The notes below the pieces were generated by a model, which saw only the letters and a program-made list of their open reading frames with translations, did not search any database and was not told the origin of the DNA. Source: Actinomycetaceae bacterium TAE3-ERU4 (lineage in GTDB: Bacteria > Actinomycetota > Actinomycetes > Actinomycetales > Actinomycetaceae). From it: a stretch of 64,000 bases of DNA. Positions within the stretch are counted from its first letter, which is position 1. Each line of letters begins with the position of its first letter. This document shows, one piece after another, positions 17,929-27,348 of the stretch. Location of the stretch: NCBI GenBank assembly GCA_019218365.1, contig JAHUUJ010000002.1, positions 336,307 through 400,306 of the forward strand, read 5' to 3'. The translations under genes and the position numbers were made by a program.

Positions 17929-18924
17929 CTATAAACTCTCATTTTCTTGGCAGGGACAGCACGGGTGTGTATTCCAAATAGTTTGTTTATTTTCGAGAGT
18001 GTAAGCGGGAATATATACGCTAGTTCCCAAGGGCAGGCACTGGCGCGCATCGAGATAATCTAAAGCGAGTGTCACACAATTTCCCGCGGCAGTGGCTAAA
18101 AGAGCCGCGCTAGGAATAAAAGTATCTCGTTCTACAAAGCGTTTTTGTAGCTGCAGGGAAATCGTAGGCCAATGGGAATCCTTTTCTTTCTTCCATAAAT
18201 CCAAACAATGCGGACACGGTGAATGGAAAGAAGAAAAAATTGGACCAACGCTAACGCCCATTTCGTTAATCACCACGGGAAGATAAGTATCTAATTCCAA
18301 GATTTTAGAAAGAGCCGGACAAAAGGTTCCGTAACAGATAACGATTGATAAATCCTTATGTTTGGGCAAAACGTTAGACGAAGAAAAGATACTGATGGCT
18401 TCGTTACAATGCGTTTCGCGTTTCTTCCCTAAAAAAGTGTTTGGGTAGGGAAAAATGTCACTTTCGGAAATTTCTTCACTCTCGTCTAAAGGCTCTAGTG
18501 ACACTGCTCCAATTCCAGAGTTTTTCAATAAAATCGCAATCAAAGTACCGAGGCGGTCAGCACCGTAGACACCCACACCTTTTTGGGAGCGTTCTAAAAA
18601 AGAATCTCTATTCCCGTCAAGGCGAATACATAAGGACTCTTCGGCATTAGGTTTTCCCGGGCGCGAACGAGTAAAACCTTCCAAAAGGTTCATATCGGAA
18701 AGTTTTTGCAAAAGCCGGGTTTCCTGCTCGGGCAAAATTGATAAACTTTTTCTCGCCCGAGCCAAGGTAGCCGCATTGGGACTCGCCGCTAATACACGTA
18801 AGAAGATGGACTCGTTAAGTTCTGAGACATCTAAAATCGCGGAAAAATTAGGGTCCGTCCCTATTTGGGTAGTGGATTCGTCCCTTTCGATAATCGCAAA
18901 TCCAGGCCGTATTCGATACTGCAT
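17929..18924 (-). CDS. ThiF/E1-like, TOMM leader-binding-like protein with four-cysteine metal site
   Basis: 331 residues with a winged N-terminal part and a Rossmann-like middle (GVGVYGADRLGTLIAILL near 117-134, where E1 enzymes have GxGxxG). Two cysteine pairs, CPHC (Cys237/Cys240) and CCPC (Cys322-Cys325), are spaced as in the structural zinc site of ThiF/MoeB and of cyclodehydratase C-proteins. The ATP-handling residues of active E1 enzymes are not evident, so it may bind a peptide or partner without adenylation. It occupies the position of M. tuberculosis Rv3196 beside uvrD2 and the DUF2342 protease. No precursor peptide or YcaO gene is nearby. GAAGGA precedes the ATG. Function unknown. 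Confidence 0.65.
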   Translation of the reverse strand: MQYRIRPGFAIIERDESTTQIGTDPNFSAILDVSELNESIFLRVLAASPNAATLARARKSLSILPEQETRLLQKLSDMNLLEGFTRSRPGKPNAEESLCIRLDGNRDSFLERSQKGVGVYGADRLGTLIAILLKNSGIGAVSLEPLDESEEISESDIFPYPNTFLGKKRETHCNEAISIFSSSNVLPKHKDLSIVICYGTFCPALSKILELDTYLPVVINEMGVSVGPIFSSFHSPCPHCLDLWKKEKDSHWPTISLQLQKRFVERDTFIPSAALLATAAGNCVTLALDYLDARQCLPLGTSVYIPAYTLENKQTIWNTHPCCPCQENESL

Positions 18925-19027
18925 CGGAATCCTTCAACGCTAGAGCAACATTAACTCCTCTAGGCTGACATATTCAATCCCTTGCTGGACAGAAGGAAAA
19001 TCAAATTGTGGATAACTGAAGAGCAGA

Positions 19028-20533
19028 TTATTCTTCAGTGGCCTTACGGTCGCCCTCGGACTCGATTTCGGGAGAAAGCCCATCGGCCCAATCCAGTGTT
19101 CCATCGAGCATTTTGGCCAGTTCAGCATCCATTGAATCAACAGACTTTGCTTCGCGTGAGTCAACAATACCGGTTGGGTTGTCTAATTCTTCTGAAGTTG
19201 GTATCTGGGAGGGGTGTGCCCATAGACTGTCGCGGCGGTCAGGTCCCCAAGAATCGGTAAGGGTTGACCAGAGCTTAGCGGCGTCCCGTGAACGCTTGGG
19301 AGCTAACTGCAAGCCAACCAATTGAGCAAAGAGCTTTTCTGCGGGAGAGCCTGCTGCCCGACGACGGCGCATCATCTCATCTAACGCAACAGCATTCTTT
19401 AAGTGAGGTAGGGTAGCCTTGAGGGTAACTTCTTCAACCCACCCCTCAACAATTGCCAAAGCGTTAGTGAGCTGGTCTAGCATCTGCTGTTGTTGCGGGG
19501 AAATCTGGGGACTAAACATGCCACCTTGAAGCGCGTCTTGGAAAGATTCAGGATCTGTGGGGTCAACGCTGCGGGCGGCCTGTTCAATTGCGCCCATATC
19601 AATTTCGATTCCTTCGGCATAGTTGCGCAAAAGGGTAAGAATGTGGTGACGTAGCCACGGAACAGCTGCGAAGAGTCGTGCGTGTGCAGCTTCGCGAACA
19701 GCAACGAAAGCGGTTACCTCATCGGTTGGCACGTCTAGTCCATCGCCAAAATCAAGGACTCCTTGGACCACCAGAGCAAGGTGGGACTGTCCGACCATGG
19801 GCAAACCAATCGCGGTATAACCTAGAGCGTCTTTCGCGAGCGCCCCAATTGCTTGTCCTAGCTGCAGTCCAAACACCGAAGCGCTCATCTGATCCATAAT
19901 ATCAACAAGGGAAGTGGGAGAATCTTTCCCACCCAGAAGGGAAAGCAACTCGGGGGGAAGACCGGTTCCTTTTAGACCTTCTCCGAGGTTATCTTCGCTT
20001 AGTCCCGCATCATTTAGCGCCGAACGCATTGCCGTAGAAATAGCTCCGGTGGCGTTAATCGCGATTGGTTCGCAAATTTGCTTCCATGTTTCCATGGTTG
20101 TTTCTAGCCACTGTGTACGAGTCCATGCTTCCGGGTCAGCCTGCGGGGGGAGCATGTTTGTGACGGCATCAAGCCAAAGGGTAGCCACTTGTAGCGCACT
20201 TTTGTACTGCGCGGCTTGTGCGGCGCTTAAAGTAGGGTCAGAGGCTTGAGCGATACTTTGCTTTGCCACCTGCAGAGCCAATTGCCAGTTAACCGGGCCA
20301 CTAGCATGGGAGAATAAATCTTTCGAGAACATCATTGGACCGGTTCCGGGAAAGAAACCGAACCCGCCCTCGGGACTAAGTCCGGAAATGGACATTTTCC
20401 CCATCGTTTCGGAGTTTAGTCCTTGGCTCTCAAGCTGACGGCGAAGAGCTTCGGTGTCTTCTTCGCCGAGCATTTTGGCAAGCATTTGAAGCATTTGTTC
20501 AAATGAATCGTTTGCGTCGAAGTCCTGCGCCAT
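19028..20533 (-). CDS. Zinc-dependent metalloprotease, DUF2342 family
   Basis: Actinobacterial family of about 500 residues (501 here), equivalent to M. tuberculosis Rv3195. Recognisable segments are VQGVLDFGDGLDVPTDEV, VREAAHARLFAAVPWLRHHI and the C-terminal QLAPKRSRDAAKLWSTL with WAHPSQIPT. The family is annotated as zinc metallopeptidase; the classical HEXXH is not seen and the histidine-containing REAAHARLF helix may take its place. The N-terminal 50 residues are acidic and probably flexible. A perfect AGGAGG stands before the ATG. It is divergent from the PDZ-Lon gene. Confidence 0.85.
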   Translation of the reverse strand: MAQDFDANDSFEQMLQMLAKMLGEEDTEALRRQLESQGLNSETMGKMSISGLSPEGGFGFFPGTGPMMFSKDLFSHASGPVNWQLALQVAKQSIAQASDPTLSAAQAAQYKSALQVATLWLDAVTNMLPPQADPEAWTRTQWLETTMETWKQICEPIAINATGAISTAMRSALNDAGLSEDNLGEGLKGTGLPPELLSLLGGKDSPTSLVDIMDQMSASVFGLQLGQAIGALAKDALGYTAIGLPMVGQSHLALVVQGVLDFGDGLDVPTDEVTAFVAVREAAHARLFAAVPWLRHHILTLLRNYAEGIEIDMGAIEQAARSVDPTDPESFQDALQGGMFSPQISPQQQQMLDQLTNALAIVEGWVEEVTLKATLPHLKNAVALDEMMRRRRAAGSPAEKLFAQLVGLQLAPKRSRDAAKLWSTLTDSWGPDRRDSLWAHPSQIPTSEELDNPTGIVDSREAKSVDSMDAELAKMLDGTLDWADGLSPEIESEGDRKATEE

Positions 20534-20692
20534 TTGGCCTCCTGATAACTTTCAAATTACTTCTTAAATCATGCCTTAAGTGTTCGTCTAAGGGCAATGG
20601 ACGGTAATTTTTGCGCCCGAGGGCGAAAAGTTAATTTTAGTTTTAGTTGAAAATTTTGCACTACATCTAAAAAATAGTGTCAGAATGTAAGG

Positions 20693-21841
20693 GTGAGTAT
20701 GAGCAGTTATGAAACTTTCCCGAATTCCGCTAGGCCCAAACGTGCTTCAAGGTTTGGTTGGCTTGGTCGTTTTGCCGTTCTGTTAAGTTTGGCCTTGGGG
20801 GGATATTTTTTAATATTCCATCACTACCCCTATGTGATCGAAAACCCCGGCCCAACCCTGAACGTATTGGGTACTTTAGATTCTAAGCCGTTAATTGAGA
20901 CGCCCAACGGACATGAGGGGACTTCCTCGACTCATCTTCCGGGGCAGCTACGTATGGTTACTGTTTCTTTGCGGGGTGGACCGGGAAATCGGAATGTAAC
21001 GGGTATTGAACTGATTGCCGCAAAGCTGTCATCTTCAAGCTCGATACAGCCGTATTCGAAATTATTTCCGCCACACGTAACTGGAGAGCAGGAAGATAAA
21101 CTGCAGAAGAGCTTTTTAGAGTCTTCGATGAATAATGCGCGCGCGGCAGCTCTAACTTACCTTAAAGTTCCTTTCCGCTCAGAAATCATAGTTTCTGGAA
21201 TTGCAAAGAATTCTAATGCGCAAGGGAAGCTAAAAGAGGGCGATAAGCTCGAAAGTATTGAGGTTGCTGGACAGAAGACTCAAATCAAATCTACTGCTGA
21301 ACTTTTTAATGTTTTGCAATCAGTTGCTCCTGGAACAAATGTAAAAATTACGTACACTCCCCAGGGGCAATCTACACAACAGAGCGCGGAGATTAAAACT
21401 GTGGCTCCGGGGAAGAATGCAAAAGGATCACGCTTAGGGATTTATATTTCGATAAAGTCTCATTTTCCCATTGATATAAAAATTAACGTTGGGGAAAACA
21501 TCGGCGGTCCTTCTGCCGGACTTATCTTTACCTTGGGAATTATCCAACGCATGACCCCTACGGACATTGTGGGCGACAATAAAATTGCCGGTACTGGAAC
21601 TATCTCAGTAAACGGTAAAGTCGGTCCAATCGGCGGGATTGTACAAAAGATTTACGGTGCGAAAAGGGACGGAGCGAAATGGTTCTTAGCGCCGAAGGAA
21701 AACTGTACAGATTTGAAAGGTGCAAAATTGCCAACTGGAATCAGAATCGTTTCGGTTAATAACCTTGACGAAGCGATGGATTCGCTAAAGGCCATTAAAA
21801 ATGGCAATGGGGATAGTCTGCCGGCCTGTCCTCTACGCTAA
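20693..21841 (+). CDS. Membrane-anchored PDZ-Lon (S16) serine protease, YlbL-like
   Basis: 382 residues: one N-terminal membrane segment (about 26-42), PDZ domain (about 165-240) and a Lon-type protease domain with catalytic Ser274 in GGPSAGL and Lys319 in GGIVQKIYGA. The active site faces outside the cell. It corresponds to M. tuberculosis Rv3194c. In Bacillus, YlbL-type proteases act in the DNA-damage checkpoint by clearing a division inhibitor; whether that applies here is unknown. Start GTG 20693 has CAGAAT six bases upstream (leaderless possibility); ATG 20699 is the alternative. Confidence 0.9.
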   Translation: MSMSSYETFPNSARPKRASRFGWLGRFAVLLSLALGGYFLIFHHYPYVIENPGPTLNVLGTLDSKPLIETPNGHEGTSSTHLPGQLRMVTVSLRGGPGNRNVTGIELIAAKLSSSSSIQPYSKLFPPHVTGEQEDKLQKSFLESSMNNARAAALTYLKVPFRSEIIVSGIAKNSNAQGKLKEGDKLESIEVAGQKTQIKSTAELFNVLQSVAPGTNVKITYTPQGQSTQQSAEIKTVAPGKNAKGSRLGIYISIKSHFPIDIKINVGENIGGPSAGLIFTLGIIQRMTPTDIVGDNKIAGTGTISVNGKVGPIGGIVQKIYGAKRDGAKWFLAPKENCTDLKGAKLPTGIRIVSVNNLDEAMDSLKAIKNGNGDSLPACPLR

Positions 21842-21882
21842 ATAGTTTTCCCGCCCGATATTATTCGGGCGGGAAAACTATT
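21841..21882. terminator. Bidirectional terminator between PDZ-Lon and PPA1309 genes
   Basis: Perfect 18-bp stem (21841-21858 with 21865-21882) around a TATTAT loop, with A/T-rich arms on both ends. It overlaps the last base of the PDZ-Lon stop codon. Confidence 0.9.
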
Positions 21883-21890
21883 TCAGGTTT

Positions 21891-22454
21891 TTATTCTTCT
21901 TCGGGTGCAAAGGTTGCCAAAAGCGCCTGAGATAAATCGGGAATCATCTCAGATCCTTCGACGACCGACTCTTCGCTATCGTGCGCACGGGAGCGAATAG
22001 CGCACCAGGTTTGTCCAGTGCGGAGTGCGCCCGCACAGATTCTAATTTCTTCACGTGATTCATGATTGGCAAAGAAAGTCGCCGCCGCCTCGCTATCGGC
22101 GGGAGCCTGGGCCTCTACCTCTGGGGGAACGCTAACTCGTTCAAGTGAAACTGCCATTCCACATACTTCCTCGGGCCAGGCAAGCTGTTCTAGCGTTTCC
22201 AAAATCTGGGGGGTGCTTAAATCTTCTTGCACAACGGCAACAAGGTATTCCTCATTGACCTGTATTTGGGATTCTAGATGTCCACGAAATTGTTCGGGAA
22301 GCTGGGGGTCAGCTAGTAGCTGTTTGGCCTTAACCAGGGCGTAAACCGTGGGCGGGTGATCCCAGCCTACCTGGGAGGCTTGCTGTTCTATTTCTTTAAC
22401 GGCGAGAGCCAGCGCAACGGCTTGGGCATCTACACCTAATGATTCGTAATCCAT
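21891..22454 (-). CDS. PPA1309 family protein
   Basis: Conserved actinobacterial protein of unknown function, 187 residues, acidic. The family pattern is seen in VALALAVKEIEQQASQVGWD, VYALVKAKQLL, QEDL, EQLAWPEEVCGMAVSLER and a C-terminal RTGQTWCAIRSRAHDSEE. I set the start at ATG 22454; a longer open frame exists upstream but it runs through the promoter and start of the divergent UPF0182 gene. Genes of this family usually sit between the PDZ-Lon and UPF0182 genes, as here. Confidence 0.85.
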   Translation of the reverse strand: MDYESLGVDAQAVALALAVKEIEQQASQVGWDHPPTVYALVKAKQLLADPQLPEQFRGHLESQIQVNEEYLVAVVQEDLSTPQILETLEQLAWPEEVCGMAVSLERVSVPPEVEAQAPADSEAAATFFANHESREEIRICAGALRTGQTWCAIRSRAHDSEESVVEGSEMIPDLSQALLATFAPEEE

Positions 22455-22541
22455 TAGCTTATTTTCGCATGAATCTTTAGCAATTTTCACCCGTTCAGGG
22501 CAACATAGTAGAGTCCACGTAAAACCACCGAAAGGTATAAG

Positions 22542-25500
22542 GTGTTTAATTCTCTCTTTGGCCAGCCGGACGAGGAACGTCCGAAAGATGGTAAGGACGC
22601 GGGCAAAGATCCTTTTGCTGAACTTTTCCGCGGTGCTAACGGGGGTGGTAAACCGCCCCAGCCCCCGGTAAAAGCAGATGATATTAAGCGGTTCTTCAAG
22701 CACCCCGGAACCATTGTGGCTCTGATTGTGCTTGCTGTAGGCGCGTTTGTCTACGCGATGTCGGGCGTTTGGACCGAGGTGCTTTGGTATAACCAGATTG
22801 GTTTTGCCTCGGTATTTTGGACCCGAATTATTGTGATGGTTGGGTTGTTCCTATTGGGAACGGGTGTTCAAGCTCTGGTGCTTTGGCTCTACATGCATTT
22901 TTCTTATCGCTCCGTGACCAATAAAGGCGTGCGTGTAAATAAGAATGTTGAGCCTTACCGGGCGCTTCTGGAAAATCGTCCCAAGCTAGTTTTCGTGCTT
23001 CTTCCTCTTGCCTTTGGTATTACTACAGGTATTACGCTTATGGCTCATTGGCGTGAGATTCTGCTTTGGTGGAATGGGTCTTCTTTCGGTGATGTGGATC
23101 CGGTGTTTGGGTATGACGCTTCTTTCTTTGTCTTTACTCTTCCGGTTCTACAGCTTCTTTTGAGCTTCGTAATTCAGCTCCTTACAGTTGGTTTGATTGC
23201 GGGCTTGATAATTCATTACCTTTACGGGGGAATCCAGGTTTCTCCGTCTTGGCGTGTTCTGCGCGTGACGAGGATGCAGCTAGGTTTTTCTGCGGCGGCT
23301 TTGGCTCTGGTCTGGGGCGTGCGCATGTGGGTAGACCGCTATTCTTTGTTGGCGCAAGAAAATAATTCTGCGCTCGGGGTCGATGGGGCAATGTATCGTG
23401 AGGTAAATGCCCAGCTTCCGGCGCAGTCAATTCTGGCTATCACTTGTGCCATTGTTGCCGTAATGTTTGTTGTGGCGGCATTTAAGGACACCTGGAAGCT
23501 ACCGGCTTCGGCGGTAGCCGTGCTGGTTGTTTCCCAGTTGGTAGTGGGAATGGTTTACCCCTCTTTAATCCAGCAGTTTAAGGTGGTTCCTAACGCTCAG
23601 GCGCTGGAGTCGAAGTATATTCAGCACAATATTGATGCGACCTTAAAAGCCTATGGGATGGATAAGGTCGAATACACCACCTCGGACGCGGTAACTACGG
23701 CGAGCGCGGGGCAGCTTCGTAAGGACTCGGAATCGACCGCACAGATTCGTCTGCTTGACCCGAATATTGTTTCCCCGACATTTACCCAGGTACAGCAGAA
23801 TCGTCTTTACTATGGGTTCGATCAGCAACTTTCGGTAGACCGTTACAAGATCGATAACAAGCTGCAAGATACCGTTATTGCGGTTCGTGAATTGAACCAG
23901 CAGGGACTGGCTCCCGAACAGCGTAACTGGGTTAATGACCACACTGTTTACACCCATGGTTTCGGGGTTGTGGCGGCTAACGGTAACACCGCTAACCCCG
24001 ATGGGCGTCCTGATTTCTCAGAAAGTTCGATTCCCTCGCAGGGATTCTTGGGCAACTATGAACCGCGAGTCTACTTCGGTCGTTCGATGCCCGAATATTC
24101 TATCGTCGGTGGTCCTAAGAGCGATGGTAAGAATGGGCAGGAACTTGACTACCCCGATGACAAGGTAGAGGGGGGACAGGTTAAGACCACCTATCAGGGA
24201 GATGGTGGACCCTCGGTCGGTAACTTCTGGAATAAACTGTTGTACTCCATTAAATTCCGTTCTACCGATTTGTTCTTCTCCGATCAGGTTAATCCCAAGT
24301 CGCAGATTCTTTACAACCGTGACCCATCTGAGCGTGTAGCTGCGGTTGCGCCTTATCTGACTTTGGAACGTAAGCCCTACCCGGCGGTGGTGGACACTGA
24401 CGGGGACCCGAAGACTCCTAAGCGTTTGGTCTGGATTATCGACGCGTACACAACCACGAACAACTATCCTTATGCACAGCACCAGGACATGGCTCAGGTG
24501 ACGCAGGATTCAACGACGGAAAAGGGAAATCTTTATACTCCGCGTACGAATGTTAATTACATTCGTAACTCCGTGAAGGCAACAGTCGATGCTTATGACG
24601 GTAAGGTGACGCTATACCAGTGGGACGAAAAAGACCCGATTCTAAAGGCGTGGATGAGCGTTTTCCCCGGTAAGGTTCAGCCTTTATCGAAGATTTCCGG
24701 TGATTTGATGGCACACATGCGTTATCCGGAAGATTTGTTTAAGATTCAGCGTTCCTTGCTGGCTACCTACCACGTGACGGATGCTGCTGACTACTACACC
24801 GGTGGTGACCGTTGGCGAGTTCCGGGGGATCCGACCGCTTCTGGAACTAAGAATGAAAATGCGGCTCAGCCTCCCTACTATCTGACTTTGAAGATGCCCG
24901 GACAGGACTCGGCACAGTTCAGCTTGCAGTCTGTTTATGTTCCCGGTGGTTCTTCGAAACGTGAGGCAATGGCCGGTTACATTGCGGTTGATTCTGAGAC
25001 CGGTAGTGAACCAGGGAAGATTCGTGAAGGGTACGGAAAGATTCGTATTATGGCTTTGCCGTCCTCAACGACCGTTCCCGGACCGGGACAGGTGCAGTCT
25101 AATCTTTCTTCGAAACCGCAGGTTTCTAAAGAACTTAACTTGATGAACCAGCGTGGTTCGCAGGTTATCCGAGGTAACCTATTGACCCTCCCGGTAGGTG
25201 GCGGTCTACTCTACGTGCAGCCTGTTTATGTACAGTCTTCAGCGGGTACGACTTTCCCTCTGCTACGTTCGGTTTTGGTGAGCTTTGGTGACAAGGTAGG
25301 GTTTGCACCAACTTTGGCTGAGGCCCTCGATCAGGTCTTTGGCGGTGATGCGGGAGCAACTACCGGAGATGAGGCTATCGTGGGTATTAAGCCTACCTTG
25401 ACCGGTGAAGAAAACGGTGCCCCTGCCGCTGCGGGCACCCCGGAAGCGCCGGTGGGTAAGCCCGCCACAACTCCAGCTCCTACCGGCGACTTGCGGCAGG

Positions 25501-25652
25501 CCTTAGCTGATGCGCAAAAAGCTATCCAGGATTCTTCGGCAGCGTTGAAGAATGGGGACTGGAGTGCCTATGGTCAGGCTCAGTCTCGTCTCCAAAAGGC
25601 ACTGGAAAGGGCTGTCAAACTGGAATCTAAGTCGAAGCAGGTTAATAAATGA
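22542..25652 (+). CDS. UPF0182 family large membrane protein
   Basis: 1036 residues, like M. tuberculosis Rv3193c. The first ~330 residues hold about seven membrane segments (for example 58-75, 90-118, 145-168, 205-228, 245-262, 290-310, 322-342), followed by a large extracytoplasmic domain and a Pro/Ala-rich linker leading to a short helical tail. Conserved family features include SRWVD-like and YWQWDEKDPI-like stretches (LYQWDEKDPILKAWMSVFPG) and VRNSVKAT-like (YIRNSVKATVDAYDG). Function is unknown. Start GTG 22542 with AAAGG upstream. Its stop overlaps the arginine deiminase start by four bases. Confidence 0.92.
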   Translation: MFNSLFGQPDEERPKDGKDAGKDPFAELFRGANGGGKPPQPPVKADDIKRFFKHPGTIVALIVLAVGAFVYAMSGVWTEVLWYNQIGFASVFWTRIIVMVGLFLLGTGVQALVLWLYMHFSYRSVTNKGVRVNKNVEPYRALLENRPKLVFVLLPLAFGITTGITLMAHWREILLWWNGSSFGDVDPVFGYDASFFVFTLPVLQLLLSFVIQLLTVGLIAGLIIHYLYGGIQVSPSWRVLRVTRMQLGFSAAALALVWGVRMWVDRYSLLAQENNSALGVDGAMYREVNAQLPAQSILAITCAIVAVMFVVAAFKDTWKLPASAVAVLVVSQLVVGMVYPSLIQQFKVVPNAQALESKYIQHNIDATLKAYGMDKVEYTTSDAVTTASAGQLRKDSESTAQIRLLDPNIVSPTFTQVQQNRLYYGFDQQLSVDRYKIDNKLQDTVIAVRELNQQGLAPEQRNWVNDHTVYTHGFGVVAANGNTANPDGRPDFSESSIPSQGFLGNYEPRVYFGRSMPEYSIVGGPKSDGKNGQELDYPDDKVEGGQVKTTYQGDGGPSVGNFWNKLLYSIKFRSTDLFFSDQVNPKSQILYNRDPSERVAAVAPYLTLERKPYPAVVDTDGDPKTPKRLVWIIDAYTTTNNYPYAQHQDMAQVTQDSTTEKGNLYTPRTNVNYIRNSVKATVDAYDGKVTLYQWDEKDPILKAWMSVFPGKVQPLSKISGDLMAHMRYPEDLFKIQRSLLATYHVTDAADYYTGGDRWRVPGDPTASGTKNENAAQPPYYLTLKMPGQDSAQFSLQSVYVPGGSSKREAMAGYIAVDSETGSEPGKIREGYGKIRIMALPSSTTVPGPGQVQSNLSSKPQVSKELNLMNQRGSQVIRGNLLTLPVGGGLLYVQPVYVQSSAGTTFPLLRSVLVSFGDKVGFAPTLAEALDQVFGGDAGATTGDEAIVGIKPTLTGEENGAPAAAGTPEAPVGKPATTPAPTGDLRQALADAQKAIQDSSAALKNGDWSAYGQAQSRLQKALERAVKLESKSKQVNK

Positions 25653-26884
25653 GTTCTTTCACGGTTGATTCCGAAGTAGGTCGTTTAAAAACGGTTTTGG
25701 TCCATCGTCCGGGTGATGAGTTCACTCGTCTTTCCCCGACGAATAAGGATGATTTACTTTTTGACGATGTGCTTTGGGTTAATCGTGCCCGCCAGGAACA
25801 CGACTCCTTTAGTGGGGTCATGGCGGCGGAAGGCGTGCAGGTTCTGCATTTCCGCCGCCTCCTGGGGGAGGCTCTCGAAGACGAAGCAGCGCGCGAGTTT
25901 GCGCTATCGCATACGTTGCTTCCAGATTTTGTTGATCCGTTGGTAACTTCCGCTTTGCGTGATTACGCGTCGGGTCTTTCGGGTGAGGAACTGGCGAATT
26001 TCTTAGTAGCTGGGATTACCGAGCACGAGTATCCCGAGCTTTTGGGGAAAGATTTGCCAGCGGGAGTGGCTACTCGCGGTGGCATGGTTTTGCCCTGTTT
26101 GCCTAACCACTTGTTTACTCGTGACGCCTCGGCTTGGGCCTACGGGGGAGTGAGCGTTAACTTGATGCGCATGCAGGCGCGTCGGCGTGAATCAATCAAT
26201 CTGCATACCCTTTATACCTACCACCCGTTCTTTGCTGCGGGTGGCTTTAGCCGCTGGGATTCAATTGATCCTACTAGCGCGGGTTCTTTCCCTCCAGCTT
26301 TGTCCATCGAGGGTGGGGACATTTGCGTAATTGGCAATCGTGCTTTGCTGATTGGTGTTTCGGAGCGTACTGGTCTTGAGGGGGTTCGTAACCTTGCACG
26401 CACGGTTTTGCTTACTCATGCGGTTGATAGGGTAGTGGCTTTGCGTCTCCCCCAGGCGCGGGCGTTCATGCATCTTGATACCGTCATGACGATGGTTGAT
26501 GAGGGAACCTTTGTTGCCTATCAGGGACTGGGAAAGCTTCCGTCAATGACGCTTACTCGTGGACCTGAAGGCAGTGTTGAGGAGCGTTGCCATGATGCGC
26601 AAAACATGTATGACGTGATTGCGCAAGCGTTGGGATTGGATTCGATTCGTCTATTGATTAACGATGATGATCCCCTGACCGCTGAGCGTGACCAGTGGAA
26701 TGATGCGTGTAACCTTTTGGCTTTGGCGCCGGGTAAGGTCTTGGCTTATGAACGTAACGAGTCTGCGAATGAGTTTTTGGCGGCTTCTGGGCTAGAAGTT
26801 ATCACTGTTCCGGGTGCGGAGTTAGGGCGTGGTCGAGGAGGCCCACGATGTATGAGTTGCCCGATTGAGAGAGAGCCAGTTTAA
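25649..26884 (+). CDS. arcA: Arginine deiminase
   Basis: Hydrolyses free L-arginine to citrulline and ammonia, the first step of the ADI pathway. The 411-residue enzyme has GRLKTVLVHRPG at the N-terminus, LFTRDASAWAYGG, IEGGD, FMHLDTVMTMVD and the catalytic Cys401 in GGPRCMSCP. Only arcA is here: no ornithine transcarbamylase, carbamate kinase or antiporter follows, the next gene being a tRNA. It is coupled to UPF0182 through an ATGA overlap, an unusual operon partner. Confidence 0.95.
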   Translation: MSSFTVDSEVGRLKTVLVHRPGDEFTRLSPTNKDDLLFDDVLWVNRARQEHDSFSGVMAAEGVQVLHFRRLLGEALEDEAAREFALSHTLLPDFVDPLVTSALRDYASGLSGEELANFLVAGITEHEYPELLGKDLPAGVATRGGMVLPCLPNHLFTRDASAWAYGGVSVNLMRMQARRRESINLHTLYTYHPFFAAGGFSRWDSIDPTSAGSFPPALSIEGGDICVIGNRALLIGVSERTGLEGVRNLARTVLLTHAVDRVVALRLPQARAFMHLDTVMTMVDEGTFVAYQGLGKLPSMTLTRGPEGSVEERCHDAQNMYDVIAQALGLDSIRLLINDDDPLTAERDQWNDACNLLALAPGKVLAYERNESANEFLAASGLEVITVPGAELGRGRGGPRCMSCPIEREPV

Positions 26885-26915
26885 GCCATGGTGAGCAAAC
26901 GCACCACCGCCTAAA

Positions 26916-26944
26916 TTGCTATCTAATGCGCCGCCTAGTAGGAT
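26916..26944 (+). promoter_or_regulatory. Promoter of the initiator tRNA gene
   Basis: TTGCTA at 26916-26921, a 17-base spacer and TAGGAT at 26939-26944. Transcription would start near 26951, six bases before the mature tRNA 5' end. Confidence 0.7.
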
Positions 26945-26956
26945 GGAATCTGTTGA

Positions 26957-27033
<77 letters not shown>

Positions 27034-27035
27034 AG

Positions 27036-27078
27036 AAGGGCGGAATCTCAACGAAAAGTTGTGGTTCCGCCCTTATTT
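27036..27078 (+). terminator. Terminator after the initiator tRNA
   Basis: AAGGGCGGAA (27036-27045) pairs with TTCCGCCCTT (27065-27074), with CAAC/GTTG pairing inside, followed by ATTTTATTT. Confidence 0.85.
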
Positions 27079-27302
27079 TATTTCCAGAATGTCACACATT
27101 TATTCCAACTATTTCTATGAATAATCAGTCACTATAGGAACGTTATTAATAAATACTGCTTCACCGCTAAACCAAAACTTAAATATTTTGGGAAGAATAA
27201 TATTTGTAGATTAAAACGATAAGGACAACCTTATAATTTAATCATTTTAAGTAGAGAGAATCTCGTTACTACTTTCTGTGTAGACAATGAGGGAACAAAA
27301 AA
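27079..27302. other. AT-rich spacer
   Basis: About 220 bases between the tRNA terminator and the terminator of the ABC transporter operon. I see no gene, RNA or repeat in it. Confidence 0.5.
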
Positions 27303-27333
27303 TAGGGGGACTGAATTAACGTCAGTCCCCCTA
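27297..27333 (-). terminator. Terminator of the NatAB-like operon
   Basis: Stem 27303-27314 with 27322-27333 (12 bp), loop ATTAACG; read on the minus strand it is followed by a run of six Ts (the AAAAAA at 27297-27302 of the plus strand). Confidence 0.9.
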
Positions 27334-27348
27334 ACTATGAGAAGCTAT

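Noticed and set aside
17929..18924. Bacteriocin (thiazole/oxazole peptide) cluster
   Set aside because: Only an E1-like protein is present; no precursor peptide, YcaO, dehydrogenase or transporter nearby.
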